Origin: Kitasatospora sp. MMS16-BH015
Lineage (GTDB): Bacteria; Actinomycetota; Actinomycetes; Streptomycetales; Streptomycetaceae
DNA length: 64,000 bases
Direction of reading: 5' to 3'
Assembly (NCBI RefSeq): GCF_002943525.1
Contig: NZ_CP025394.1
Span: forward strand, 7,641,001-7,705,000
Part shown: positions 8,553 through 17,635 of the stretch, one piece after another
Position numbering within the stretch: the first letter of the stretch is position 1
Layout of the letters: each line of letters begins with the position of its first letter
Translations under genes and position numbers: made by a program
The notes under the pieces: model-generated
Told to the model about the DNA's origin: nothing
The model's database searches: none
What the model saw: the letters and a program-made list of their open reading frames with translations, nothing else

Positions 8553-9580
8553 GAAGGCGCAGCCTCGCCGGGCCGGTCACCAAATCGCTGGTCTTCGTGG
8601 TGGTCACCAGCCTGGCCACCGGCGCCCTGGCGCTCAGCATCGCGGACACCGGGGTGGGCGACACCGTCGGCTACACCGCGCAGTTCACCGACGTGACCGG
8701 CCTGGCGCCCGGCGATTCGATCCGGATCGCGGGCGTGCGGGTCGGGCAGGTGGACAGCGTCGGCGTGGTCGACCACCGGGTGGCCCAGGTGCGGTTCTCG
8801 GTGGACCGGGACAAGCCGCTGCCGGAGACCGTCACCGCCTCGGTCAAGTACCTCAACCTGGTCGGCCAGCGCTACATCGACCTGGAGCGCGGCCCCGGGG
8901 CGGTCGGCGCCGACCTGACCCCGGGCGGGCTCATCCCGCTCGCCCGCACCACCCCGGCGCTCGACCTCACCCAGCTCTTCCACGGCTTCCAACCGCTCTT
9001 CCAGGGCCTGGCCCCCGACCAGGTCAACCAGCTCGCCAACGAGATCGTCCAGGTGCTCCAGGGCGAGGGCGGCACGGTGGACGGACTGCTGCAGTCGATC
9101 GGCTCGCTCACCACCACGCTGGCGGCCAAGGACCAGGTGATCGGGCAGGTGGTGGACAACCTCAACGCCGTGCTGGCCACCGTCAACGGCCGGGAGAGCG
9201 GCTTCACCGACCTGGTGGCCACCCTCCAGCAGCTGGTGAACGGCTTCGCCGCCGACCGGGCCCCGATCGGCCAGTCGATCAGCGCCATCTCCCAACTGGC
9301 CGACAGCACCGCCGGGTTGCTCCAGCAGGGCCGGGCCCCGCTGAAGGACTCGATCGCCCAGCTCGGCCGGCTCTCCACCAACCTGGCCGACAACTCGGGC
9401 GAGTTGGAGAGCTTCCTGCGCAACACCCCGGAGAAGATGCGGACGATCGGCCGGGCCGCCTCCTACGGCTCCTGGCTCAACCTCTACCTCTGCGAGGCCA
9501 CGGTCACCGGCGTCACCACCTACGACGGCAGCAAGGCGCCGACCGGCCTGCCCGTCACCGAATCGAGGTGCCGAGGATGA
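8549..9580 (+). CDS. MCE family protein, second of six (MceB position)
   Basis: A 343-residue protein with an N-terminal anchor (SLVFVVVTSLATGALALSIA) and an MCE domain at about residues 35-115, with YTAQFTDVTGLAPGDSIRIA and VKYLNLVGQRYIDLERG. A helical tail of about 200 residues ends with a Cys pair (YLCEATV ... SRCRG) common to Mce tails. The ATG at 8549 overlaps the preceding stop (ATGA). Confidence 0.9.
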   Translation: MRRRSLAGPVTKSLVFVVVTSLATGALALSIADTGVGDTVGYTAQFTDVTGLAPGDSIRIAGVRVGQVDSVGVVDHRVAQVRFSVDRDKPLPETVTASVKYLNLVGQRYIDLERGPGAVGADLTPGGLIPLARTTPALDLTQLFHGFQPLFQGLAPDQVNQLANEIVQVLQGEGGTVDGLLQSIGSLTTTLAAKDQVIGQVVDNLNAVLATVNGRESGFTDLVATLQQLVNGFAADRAPIGQSISAISQLADSTAGLLQQGRAPLKDSIAQLGRLSTNLADNSGELESFLRNTPEKMRTIGRAASYGSWLNLYLCEATVTGVTTYDGSKAPTGLPVTESRCRG

Positions 9581-10629
9581 CTCGCACGCCCGACACTCCC
9601 CGGCGGGGCCCGCTGTACCGCCCGCTGCGCGAACGCAATGCGGCGGCCGTCGGCGCCCTCGGCCTGCTGCTCCTGCTGCTGCTCACCGCGGTCGCCTACC
9701 GGGCCGACGCGCTGCCGTTCATCGGCCAGGGCACCCACTACGACGCCGAGTTCAGCGACGCCGCCGGGCTGCGGCCGGGCAACGAGGTGCGGATCGCCGG
9801 GGTCAAGGTGGGCAAGGTGACGGCCGTGTCGCTGGACGGGGCGAAGGTGAAGGTCGGCTTCGCGGTGCAGGGCGCCTGGATCGGCGACGCCTCCACCGCC
9901 GCGATCGGCATCAAGACCCTGCTCGGCGAGAAGTACCTGGCCGTCGACCCGCTCGGCGCCCACACCCAGGACCCGAGGGACCGCATCCCGCTGGCCCGCA
10001 CCACCTCGCCGTTCGACGTCACCCAGGCCTTCGACCAGCTCGGCCGGACGGCCGGCGCGATCGACGGCAAGCAGCTGGCCCAGAGCTTCCAGGTGATCGC
10101 CGACACCTTCAAGGACACCCCCGCCTCGGTGCGCACCGCCGCCGACGGACTCTCTGCGCTCTCCAGGACCATCGCGAGCCGGGACGACCAGCTCGCGCAA
10201 CTCCTGGCCGGGAGCAAGCAGTTGACCAAGACGCTGAGCGAGCAGAACGGCCGGTTCGAGCAGATCCTCGGCGACGGCAACCTGCTGCTCGGCGAGATCC
10301 GGCAGCGGCGCGACGCGATCCACCAACTGCTGACCGGTACGCAGCAGTTGAGCACCCAGCTGACCGGCCTGGTGGCCGACAACACGCGGCAGCTCGGGCC
10401 GACGCTGGACGCGCTCGACCGGGTCACCGCCGTGCTGGCCGCCAACCAGAGCAGCCTGGACCAGACCCTCGCGCTGGCCGGGCCGTACTACCGGCTGCTC
10501 GGCAACACGCTGGGCAGCGGGCGCTGGTTCGACGGCTACCTGTGCGGGGTGATCCCGAAGTCCTACCTGCCCGCAGGCAGCACCCCGGCCAGCGGGTGCC
10601 TGCCGGCCAAGCCCCAAGGCGGTCACTGA
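9577..10629 (+). CDS. MCE family protein, third of six (MceC position)
   Basis: A 350-residue protein. The membrane anchor is GALGLLLLLLLTAVAYRADA. The MCE domain follows with YDAEFSDAAGLRPGNEVRIA and IKTLLGEKYLAVDP, then a helical coiled tail and a terminal Cys pair (YLCGVIP ... SGCLP). I chose the ATG at 9577, which overlaps the previous stop as ATGA; a GTG nine bases earlier is possible. Confidence 0.9.
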   Translation: MTRTPDTPRRGPLYRPLRERNAAAVGALGLLLLLLLTAVAYRADALPFIGQGTHYDAEFSDAAGLRPGNEVRIAGVKVGKVTAVSLDGAKVKVGFAVQGAWIGDASTAAIGIKTLLGEKYLAVDPLGAHTQDPRDRIPLARTTSPFDVTQAFDQLGRTAGAIDGKQLAQSFQVIADTFKDTPASVRTAADGLSALSRTIASRDDQLAQLLAGSKQLTKTLSEQNGRFEQILGDGNLLLGEIRQRRDAIHQLLTGTQQLSTQLTGLVADNTRQLGPTLDALDRVTAVLAANQSSLDQTLALAGPYYRLLGNTLGSGRWFDGYLCGVIPKSYLPAGSTPASGCLPAKPQGGH

Positions 10630-11663
10630 TGGCCATGCATCCCCTGCGCCGCCGGGCGCTCACCGGGGCCGCCGCCCTGGTCGTGGTCGGCGGCGTGGTG
10701 ACCGCCGGCGTGGTGGCCGCCCGCCCGCCCGAGGGCAAGCACCTCACCGCCGTGTTCGACCACGCCACCGGCGTCTACCCGGGCTCCGACCTGCGGGTGC
10801 TCGGGGTCAAGGTGGGCACCGTGGACTCGGTGCGACCGGAGGGCACCAAGGTGCTGGTCACCCTCACCCTGGACGCGGGCGTCCGGGTGCCCGCCGAGGC
10901 CCAGGCCGTGGTGGTCGCCCCCAGCGTGGTGGCCGACCGGTACATCCAGCTCACGCCGGCCTGGACCGGCGGACCGGAGATCGCCGACCACACCGAGATC
11001 CCGCTCTCCCGCACCGCCAACCCGCTCGAACTCGACCAGCTCTACCAGTCGGTGACCCAACTCGCCGACGCCCTGGGCCCGAACGGCGCCAATGCCACCG
11101 GGGCGCTCTCCCGGCTGCTCGACACCGGCGCGCAGAACCTCGGCGGCAACGGAAAGGCGATCGGCGACTCGATCGCCGGCCTCGGCCAGGCCGGCCGCAC
11201 CCTCTCCGGCCACAGCGGCGACCTGTTCGCCACCCTGGACTACCTGCAGTCCTTCACCGCCATGCTCAAGGAGAACGACGGCAAGGTGCGCACCGCCACC
11301 GACCAACTGGCCTCCGTGACGGGCTTCCTGGCCCAGGACCGGCAGGACATCGGCGCGGCCCTGCAGCAACTCGCCACCGCGCTCGGCCAGGTGAAGGGCT
11401 TCATCCAGGACAACCGGGACCGCCTGAAGACCGTGGTCGAGCGCCTGGCGCCGATCACCCAGTCGCTGGTCGACCAGCGCACCTCGCTGGCCGAGCTGCT
11501 CGACACCGCTCCGCTGGCCGCCGACAACGTGCTGAACGCCTTCGACACCACCAACGGCACCCTGGACGGCCGGGTCGATCTCAACGAACTCGGCGGCGCA
11601 CCAATGCCGTTGCCCCTGCCACTGCCCCCCACCGGCACCATCGGCTCCGGAGGTACCCGATGA
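10629..11663 (+). CDS. MCE family protein, fourth of six (MceD position)
   Basis: A 344-residue protein with anchor AALVVVGGVVTAGVVAA, MCE domain LTAVFDHATGVYPGSDLRVL ... VVADRYIQLTP, and a long helical tail rich in Gln and Leu. The C-terminus is a short proline-rich run (PLPLPLPP). Start and preceding stop share one base (TGATG), indicating coupled translation. Confidence 0.9.
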   Translation: MAMHPLRRRALTGAAALVVVGGVVTAGVVAARPPEGKHLTAVFDHATGVYPGSDLRVLGVKVGTVDSVRPEGTKVLVTLTLDAGVRVPAEAQAVVVAPSVVADRYIQLTPAWTGGPEIADHTEIPLSRTANPLELDQLYQSVTQLADALGPNGANATGALSRLLDTGAQNLGGNGKAIGDSIAGLGQAGRTLSGHSGDLFATLDYLQSFTAMLKENDGKVRTATDQLASVTGFLAQDRQDIGAALQQLATALGQVKGFIQDNRDRLKTVVERLAPITQSLVDQRTSLAELLDTAPLAADNVLNAFDTTNGTLDGRVDLNELGGAPMPLPLPLPPTGTIGSGGTR

Positions 11664-12970
11664 GGCGCGCCACGGCCGCGGCCGGCCTGCTGGCCCTCAC
11701 CACCCTGGCCGGCTGCTCCGGCTCCTTCCACGGGATCCAGGACCTGCCGCTGCCCGGCGGCGCCGACCTCGGCAGCCACCCGTACGAGGTGACCGCGCAC
11801 TTCGCCGACGTGCTCAGCCTGGTGCCGCAGGCCGCCGTCCGGGTCAACGACGTGGCCGTGGGCCGGGTCACTGGCATCGCGCTCGCCCCCGGCGACTGGT
11901 CGGCCGTGGTCACCATGCGGATCAACGGCGACGTGCACCTGCCCGCCAACGCCTACGCCCACCTGGAGCAGTCCAGCCTGCTCGGCGAGAAGTACGTGCA
12001 GCTGAGCAGCCCGCCCACCGGCCAGAGCGCCGCCGGCAGCCTCGGGGCGGGCGGGGTGATCCCGGCGAGCCGGACCGACCGCAACCCCGAGGTGGAGGAG
12101 GTGTTCGGCGCGCTCTCGATGCTGCTCAACGGCGGTGGAGTAGCCCAACTGAACACCATCACAACTGAGTTGAACAAGGCGCTGACCGGCAACGAGCCGC
12201 AGCTGCGCTCGGCGCTGGCCCAGTTGAACACCCTGGTCGGCAATCTGGACGCCCACCGCAAGGACATCACCGACGCGCTGGACGGCGTCAACAAGCTCTC
12301 CGCCACCCTGGCCGCCCGCGACCAGCAGATCGGCACCGTGCTCACCGGGCTCAGCCCCGGCCTCAAGGTGCTCGACCAGCAGCGCGGCGCCCTGGTCACC
12401 ATGCTCCGCTCGCTGGACACCCTCTCCGGCGTCGTGGTGGACACCGTGAACCGCAGCCGGGACGACATGGTGGCCGACCTGCACGCCCTCGCCCCCACCC
12501 TGCAGCGCCTGGCCGACGCGGGCAAGGCCCTGCCGGACGCGCTCCAGGTGCTGCTCACCTACCCGTTCACCGACGAGGTGTTGCGCGGCGTCAAGGGCGA
12601 CTACCTCAACCTCTACCTCGACCTCACCGCCGCCCCGGGCACCCAGATCATCCCGGCGCTCTCCCCGGACGACAACGCCTCACCCCCACCGCTCCCCAGC
12701 CCGTCCCCGACGGACACCCCCACTGACCAGCCCACGGACACTCCGACCGACACCCCGACCGACACCCCCACGGACGCCCCGACCGATACGCCCACGGACA
12801 CCCCTACCGACACTCCGACGGACACGCCCACCGACACTCCGTCCGACACCCCCAGTGACACGCCCACCGACCCGGCTCCGCAGCACCGGACCGCCAGCCC
12901 GCGCCCGCCGCTGCCGCTGCCCCCGGTCACCGCCCCCACCACGACCGGTCACCCCGGCGGAGGCCGCTGA
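11660..12970 (+). CDS. MCE family lipoprotein, fifth of six (MceE/LprK position)
   Basis: A 436-residue protein. The N-terminus is a lipoprotein signal with lipobox LAGC (cleavage before Cys), as expected for the fifth Mce protein. The MCE domain occupies about residues 40-130 (YEVTAHFADVLSLVPQAAVR ... SSLLGEKYVQLS). A helical region runs to about residue 330. The C-terminus carries a striking Thr-Asp-Thr-Pro repeat (residues about 351-405) and a proline-rich end. The ATG at 11660 overlaps the upstream stop as ATGA. Confidence 0.92.
   Translation: MRRATAAAGLLALTTLAGCSGSFHGIQDLPLPGGADLGSHPYEVTAHFADVLSLVPQAAVRVNDVAVGRVTGIALAPGDWSAVVTMRINGDVHLPANAYAHLEQSSLLGEKYVQLSSPPTGQSAAGSLGAGGVIPASRTDRNPEVEEVFGALSMLLNGGGVAQLNTITTELNKALTGNEPQLRSALAQLNTLVGNLDAHRKDITDALDGVNKLSATLAARDQQIGTVLTGLSPGLKVLDQQRGALVTMLRSLDTLSGVVVDTVNRSRDDMVADLHALAPTLQRLADAGKALPDALQVLLTYPFTDEVLRGVKGDYLNLYLDLTAAPGTQIIPALSPDDNASPPPLPSPSPTDTPTDQPTDTPTDTPTDTPTDAPTDTPTDTPTDTPTDTPTDTPSDTPSDTPTDPAPQHRTASPRPPLPLPPVTAPTTTGHPGGGR
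12710..12874 (+). repeat. In-frame TDTP tandem repeat in the MceE lipoprotein
   Basis: About 13 copies of a 12-base unit encode repeated T-D-T-P (with Q, A and S variants). The DNA unit is close to ACNGACACNCCN with varied third bases, so selection appears to act on the peptide. It gives an acidic, extended wall-spanning tail. Confidence 0.85.
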
Positions 12971-14241
12971 TGCTCACCCTCGCCACCCGGCTGAAGAACC
13001 TCGCCTTCCTGCTCATCGCCGTCCTGGTGCTGGGCTACCTGGGCATCCGGTACGCCGACCTGGGTCGGTACGTCGGCCTGCGCGGCTACTACACCGTGCG
13101 GGTCCAACTCCCCGATACCGGCGGCCTGTTCGAGCACGCCAACGTGACCTACCGGGGCGTCTCGGTGGGCCGGGTCGGGCCGATCCGGCTGACCCCCGAC
13201 GGGGTGGAGGCCGAGCTGCGGATCCAGGACTCGGCGCCGCGCATCCCCACCCACCTCAAGGCCGTGGTGGCCGACCTCTCCGCCGTCGGCGAGCAGTACA
13301 TCGACCTGCGCCCGACCAGCGACGCCCCGCCGTACCTGGGGAACGACTCGGTGGTGGCCCGGGCCGACGCGAGCGTGCCGCCGCCGGTGACCAACCTGCT
13401 GACCAGCGTGGACTCGCTGGCGAGCTCGGTGCCGGTGCAGTCGCTGCGCACGGTGGTGGACGAGTTCGGCGCGGCGTTCAACGGCCAGGGCGCCAACCTG
13501 CAGGCGCTGCTGGACAACAGCGGCCACCTGCTCGACTCGGCGAGCAAGGCGCTGCCCGGCAACATCACGCTGATGGAGGACGGGCGGGCCGTGCTCTCCA
13601 CCCAGATCGAGGAGAGCGAGGCGCTGCGCTCCTTCGCGAGCAGCGCGGCCCAGCTGGCCGCACAGCTCAACGCCTCCGACACCGACCTGCGCCGGCTGAT
13701 CGCCGCCGCCCCCGAGGCCACCGGCCAGGTCGCCGCGCTGCTGCGCGACCTGAACCCGAGCCTGAGCGTGGTGCTGGCCAATCTGCTGACCACCTCCGAC
13801 CTCGCGGTGACCCGCCAGCGCGGCCTGGAGGAACTCCTGGTCCGCCTCCCGGCGGTGGCCGCCGCCGGCGCCACCGTGATCGACGACAAGGGAGCCCACC
13901 TCGGCATGGCCGTCACCTTCTTCTCACCGCTGCCCTGTACCGCAGGCTACGGCGGCACCACCTACCGCAACGGCCTGGACCTCAGCCCGGCCCCCGCCTT
14001 CAACACCGCCGCCCGCTGCACCGCCGACCCCAGCACCGGCGTCGAGGTCCGGGGCTCGGCCAACGCCCCCGGTGGCGCCCCGCTCGCGCCGCCCGCCCAG
14101 TCCGGCGCGCTGCTCCCCGCCGTCGCGAATCAGCCGACCGGCCGGACGGCCATCCCGCAGCTCCCCGGTGCCCTGGGCCTGCCCGCCCTCCCGCAGGGCC
14201 CGACCGACCTCGGTGGTCTGCTCGGACTGGTGGCCCGATGA
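12970..14241 (+). CDS. MCE family protein, sixth of six (MceF position)
   Basis: A 423-residue protein with an N-terminal anchor (NLAFLLIAVLVLGYLGIRYA) and MCE domain YTVRVQLPDTGGLFEHANVT ... LSAVGEQYIDLRP. A long helical section is followed by a Cys-containing segment and a Pro/Gly/Ala-rich C-terminus. TGATG overlap with the preceding gene. It closes the set of six MCE proteins. Confidence 0.9.
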   Translation: MLTLATRLKNLAFLLIAVLVLGYLGIRYADLGRYVGLRGYYTVRVQLPDTGGLFEHANVTYRGVSVGRVGPIRLTPDGVEAELRIQDSAPRIPTHLKAVVADLSAVGEQYIDLRPTSDAPPYLGNDSVVARADASVPPPVTNLLTSVDSLASSVPVQSLRTVVDEFGAAFNGQGANLQALLDNSGHLLDSASKALPGNITLMEDGRAVLSTQIEESEALRSFASSAAQLAAQLNASDTDLRRLIAAAPEATGQVAALLRDLNPSLSVVLANLLTTSDLAVTRQRGLEELLVRLPAVAAAGATVIDDKGAHLGMAVTFFSPLPCTAGYGGTTYRNGLDLSPAPAFNTAARCTADPSTGVEVRGSANAPGGAPLAPPAQSGALLPAVANQPTGRTAIPQLPGALGLPALPQGPTDLGGLLGLVAR

Positions 14242-14822
14242 GCGCCCCGACCCAGGCGCGGACGGTCGAGGACGCGGTCGAGGCGGAGGAGCGGTCGGCG
14301 GCCGAGCGGCCGGGGCCGCGCCGGGCCCACCGCTGGCTGGCCTGGGCCGTGGTGGTGGCCTCGGCGGTGTTCTGCGCGGTGGCCACGGTGACGTACCAGC
14401 AGGCGCGATCGTCCGAGGCACTGGCCTACGGCCGGGCCCGGGACGCCGCGCTGGCCGACGCCCGGCAGGGGCTGGCCCGGCTGAACACCGTGCAGGCGGC
14501 CACCGTGGAGGGGAGCCTGCAGAGCTGGCTGTCGGCCACCACCGGCCCGCTGCACGAGCAGCTCCAGCGCACCGGGGGCGCCGACGCCACCACCCTGCGC
14601 CAAGCGGGGGCCTCGGCGCGCGGCACCGTCACCGAGGCCGCGCTCACCGAGCTGGACACCCGGGCGGGCACGGCCCGGCTGATCGCCACCGTCACGGTGG
14701 AGCTGACCCCCAAATCCGGTGCGCCGAGCACCGACCGCAAGCGCTTCGAAGCGGGCCTGGCCCGGACCCCGGACGGCTGGAAGATCACCTCGCTGACCGC
14801 CGTCCCGGTCGGCGCGAGCTGA
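14238..14822 (+). CDS. Mce-associated membrane protein 1
   Basis: A 194-residue protein: a polar cytoplasmic N-terminus of about 35 residues, one membrane helix (LAWAVVVASAVFCAVATVTY), then an extracytoplasmic domain of about 135 residues ending TPDGWKITSLTAVPVG. This is the standard Mas layout (NTF2-like soluble domain). The ATG at 14238 overlaps the mceF stop (ATGA). It resembles the protein at 15375 (shared AYGRARDAAL / SYARARDQAL motif). Confidence 0.85.
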   Translation: MSAPTQARTVEDAVEAEERSAAERPGPRRAHRWLAWAVVVASAVFCAVATVTYQQARSSEALAYGRARDAALADARQGLARLNTVQAATVEGSLQSWLSATTGPLHEQLQRTGGADATTLRQAGASARGTVTEAALTELDTRAGTARLIATVTVELTPKSGAPSTDRKRFEAGLARTPDGWKITSLTAVPVGAS

Positions 14823-14835
14823 GAGGAGACCCGGC

Positions 14836-15363
14836 GTGAGCAGCGAAGAGAACATCGAGCCCCGAGGTGAGCGCCGCTGGTGGCTGCTGCCGACCCTGGT
14901 GGCTCTGGCCCTGCTGGCCACCGGCGGCTACCTGGTCCGCCAGGCGGGGCAGGCGGAGGACGCGGCCGACGCCAATCGGGCGCTGACCGACAGCCGGGCC
15001 ACCACGGAGGTGATCGGCGACGTGGGCAATGCGCTCGGCCGGATCTTCTCGTACACCCCGGCCGACGCGGATGGCACGGCCAAGGCCGCCGGGCAGCTGC
15101 TCGACGGCCGGGCGGCGCAGCAGTACCAGACCCTGTTCGCCCAGGTGCGGCCGCAGGTGAAGGACCAGCAGCTGACCCTGACCTCGCGGGTGGTGCGGGC
15201 CGGAGTGACGCAACTGGCCCGTGACCAGGCCGAGTTGCTGGTCTTCCTGGACCAGAGCTCGCAGCGGGCGGGCAAGCCCGCGACCAGTGCGGCGGCCCAA
15301 CTCTCGGTGACGGCCCGCCGTGAGGGCGGGCACTGGCGGATCACCGAACTCAAGAACCGGTAG
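14836..15363 (+). CDS. Mce-associated membrane protein 2
   Basis: A 175-residue protein with one N-terminal membrane helix (WWLLPTLVALALLATGGYLV) and a soluble domain ending GGHWRITELKNR. The GTG start at 14836 follows GAGAGGA. The soluble part resembles the product at 15937 (QQYQTLFAQVR / QQYAGMLAQVR; LLVFLDQ / LLVFADQ). Confidence 0.85.
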   Translation: MSSEENIEPRGERRWWLLPTLVALALLATGGYLVRQAGQAEDAADANRALTDSRATTEVIGDVGNALGRIFSYTPADADGTAKAAGQLLDGRAAQQYQTLFAQVRPQVKDQQLTLTSRVVRAGVTQLARDQAELLVFLDQSSQRAGKPATSAAAQLSVTARREGGHWRITELKNR

Positions 15364-15374
15364 GGGAGCGGGAG

Positions 15375-15902
15375 ATGGCGGGAGTGAAGCGGCACCCGGT
15401 GCTGCTGGCGGCGCTGGCCCTGGTGCTGGCGGCAGTGGTGGCCGCCGGCTGGACGGGTTGGTCCTGGTACGCGGCCGCGCACGACGACACGGCCTCCTAC
15501 GCGCGGGCCCGGGACCAGGCGCTGGCGGCGGGGGAGCAGGCGATCCAGAACATGAACACCCTGGACCACGCTGACCTGACCCGGGGCCTGGACCTCTGGG
15601 AGTCCTCCACCACGGGCGACCTGCACGACCAACTGGTGCAGGGCCGATCGGAGTTCAGCAAGCAGGTGCAGCAGGCCCAGACGGTGAGCACGGCCAAGGT
15701 GCTGGCCGGGGCGGTGACCGAGCTGGACGAGCGGGCCGGCCGGGCCGGGGTGATGGTCGCCCTCCGGGTCACCGTGCAGGCCCCGAAGGCCCAGCCCGCC
15801 ACCAAGGAGACCCGAATGCTCGGCGAGCTGACCCGTACGGCGACCGGCTGGAAGCTGAGCGCCCTCGGCCAGGCCCCGATGGGCTCCACCGCCGGCCAGT
15901 AA
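15375..15902 (+). CDS. Mce-associated membrane protein 3
   Basis: A 175-residue protein with a membrane helix at residues about 8-30 and an extracytoplasmic domain ending ATGWKLSALGQAP. It is paralogous to Mce-associated protein 1, so the four genes alternate in type as A-B-A-B. The ATG at 15375 follows GGGGAGCGGGAG, 11 bases after the previous stop. Confidence 0.85.
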   Translation: MAGVKRHPVLLAALALVLAAVVAAGWTGWSWYAAAHDDTASYARARDQALAAGEQAIQNMNTLDHADLTRGLDLWESSTTGDLHDQLVQGRSEFSKQVQQAQTVSTAKVLAGAVTELDERAGRAGVMVALRVTVQAPKAQPATKETRMLGELTRTATGWKLSALGQAPMGSTAGQ

Positions 15903-15936
15903 GCCGCCCTGCTCGTCCTGGAGAGGATCCGCCCCG

Positions 15937-16605
15937 ATGTCGACCACCACCACCCGCCACCTGATCAACCGCCGGCGCCGCCTGGCCGCCCGCCCGACCT
16001 CCCCCGACGTGATCCGGCCCGAGCCACCGGAGCCGCAGGACCAGGCCACGCCCGAGGAGGCCCCCGCCGCCGGTCGCCCGGGCCGGCTGACCCACCGCGC
16101 CCTGCTGCCCCTGCTGGCCGCCCTCACCGTGCTGCTCGGCGGCTTCAGCGCCTGGGCGGCCACCCACGCCGCCGAGCTCCGCACGGGCGGCGGCTCGCAC
16201 AACGCCGCCCTCGCCGACCCGGCCCGGACCAGCGAGGTGAAGGGCGCCGTGACGGCGGCGGTGAACGCGCTGTTCTCGTACAACTACGCCGACACCGCCC
16301 GCACCGACAACGCGGCGAAGTCGCTGCTCACCGGCGGCGCCGTGCAGCAGTACGCGGGGATGCTGGCCCAGGTGCGGCAGCAGGCGCCGCAGCAGAAGTT
16401 GGTGCTGACCACCACGGTGACGGACAGCGGGGTGGTGCAGCTGGACGGCGACCGGGCCCGGCTGCTGGTCTTCGCCGACCAGCGCAACACGAGCACGGCG
16501 GCCGGCAGCGGGCAGTCGAGCTACGCCGCCGCGATGTTCGCGGTGGACGTGATCCGCCAGGGCGGCAGCTGGCGGATCAGCAACCTCGACACGTTCAACT
16601 CCTGA
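15937..16605 (+). CDS. Mce-associated membrane protein 4
   Basis: A 222-residue protein. It has a longer, Arg- then Pro/Glu-rich cytoplasmic N-terminus of about 50 residues, a membrane helix (LLPLLAALTVLLGGFSAWAA) and a soluble domain ending GGSWRISNLDTF. It pairs in sequence with Mce-associated protein 2. The ATG follows GGAGAGGA. It is the last gene of the operon; no strong terminator hairpin was found in the 82 bases to the convergent NUDIX gene. Confidence 0.85.
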   Translation: MSTTTTRHLINRRRRLAARPTSPDVIRPEPPEPQDQATPEEAPAAGRPGRLTHRALLPLLAALTVLLGGFSAWAATHAAELRTGGGSHNAALADPARTSEVKGAVTAAVNALFSYNYADTARTDNAAKSLLTGGAVQQYAGMLAQVRQQAPQQKLVLTTTVTDSGVVQLDGDRARLLVFADQRNTSTAAGSGQSSYAAAMFAVDVIRQGGSWRISNLDTFNS

Positions 16606-16687
16606 CCCGCGCGCCCGCCGCCGGCCGAGTCCGTGGGGCACAAGGCGTCCGAGTACCTGTTCCTTCTTGAGGCTAACTCAACTCGAC

Positions 16688-17158
16688 TCAGCCGAGGTAC
16701 GGCGTCGGCCGGGCCTCGCGGAAGTGCTGGAGGCGGAGCCGCTGTGTGTGGTGCATGGGTAGGCCATCCAGTTCCTTGGGGGTGACCCACCGCAGTGCCG
16801 TGGACTCGTCAGAGATGGCCAGCTCTCCGCCCACGACCCGGGCCGTGAAGCACACGTTGAACTGCCGCCGCACCTCTCCGTCGCTGTACGCGATGATGTG
16901 GCGCGGGTCAGTGTAGGTGCCGACCAGCCCGGTGATCTCGACGTCGAGGCCGGTTTCCTCCTTCACCTCCCGGACCGCCGTGCCGGGGAGGGAATCGCCC
17001 AGGTCCATCCCGCCGCCGGGCAGGGCCCACAGGCCGCTGTCGGTTCGACGCTGCATCAGGATGCGTCCGGCGTCGTCGGTGACCACGGCCGAGGCGGCTA
17101 CCACCATGCTGTTCGGGGCCGGGGCGGCCGGGTCGTCGTAGTACTCGGTGCGTGCCAC
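16688..17158 (-). CDS. NUDIX hydrolase
   Basis: A 156-residue enzyme that would hydrolyse a nucleoside-diphosphate-linked substrate in the cytoplasm. The Nudix box is at about residues 48-70: GGMDLGDSLPGTAV then REVKEETGL. The first box glutamate is Asp here (GDS instead of GES), while the REVKEETGL metal-binding core is intact. The stop of the upstream regulator-like gene is three bases away, so the two form a unit. Substrate not predictable. Confidence 0.88.
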   Translation of the reverse strand: MARTEYYDDPAAPAPNSMVVAASAVVTDDAGRILMQRRTDSGLWALPGGGMDLGDSLPGTAVREVKEETGLDVEITGLVGTYTDPRHIIAYSDGEVRRQFNVCFTARVVGGELAISDESTALRWVTPKELDGLPMHHTQRLRLQHFREARPTPYLG

Positions 17159-17161
17159 TGG

Positions 17162-17635
17162 TCAGCCTTCCATCAGGGGTCTTGCCATTGCCCACACGGC
17201 GTCGAAGCTTGCGGCGTAGCTGTCGAACATGCCGCCGTCGCCCGCTCGGCGGAGGTGCCAGACGGGTGCGCCGAAGGCGTTCACGCCCCACACATCGGCG
17301 TTCACCATCATGTGGTCGTCGGCGCGGTAGAGGCTGTTGTACAGGGTGGTGCCATGGGTCCGGACCTCTACGCCAGGCACACCGAGTAGAGGTCGGTAGT
17401 GCATCGCGGCGAGCCGGCATCGGGACTCGATCCCGTGCCCGAACTTCTCCTCCCTGCCGCGCTGTTGGACATTGGCTCTGTCTGCGTCCCCGAGGGCGAT
17501 CCGGATGCGGCACCCTTCGGCCGCCTGCCTCTTCAACTTCTCGTTGAGGCGCGGGTATGCCTCGTGCAGGAAGACGGCGCCGGCCATGACGGCGCGTAGA
17601 CGCTCGTTCGCCATGCTTGCCTTTGCCGTTGTCAT
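17162..17635 (-). CDS. Regulator-type protein lacking its XRE helix-turn-helix (probable internal deletion)
   Basis: About 157 residues from the ATG at 17635, which follows AGAAGG; in-frame codons extend to 17662. The N-terminal MANERLRA matches how XRE-type regulators of this Streptomyces family begin. It then joins directly to the family's C-terminal effector-like domain (FLHEAYPRLNEKLKRQ ... EEKFGHGIESRCRLA ... LYNSLYRADDHMMVN ... GMFDSYAASFDAVW). The expected helix-turn-helix and linker of roughly 80-100 residues are absent, and the frame is kept. The remaining domain has a phospholipase-D-like look. It precedes the NUDIX gene by three bases. Function after loss of DNA binding is doubtful. 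Confidence 0.65.
   Translation of the reverse strand: MTTAKASMANERLRAVMAGAVFLHEAYPRLNEKLKRQAAEGCRIRIALGDADRANVQQRGREEKFGHGIESRCRLAAMHYRPLLGVPGVEVRTHGTTLYNSLYRADDHMMVNADVWGVNAFGAPVWHLRRAGDGGMFDSYAASFDAVWAMARPLMEG

Noticed and set aside
12613..12942. Minus-strand frame encoding GVSVGVSV repeats
   Set aside because: Antisense of the TDTP repeat in the Mce lipoprotein; no independent start site.
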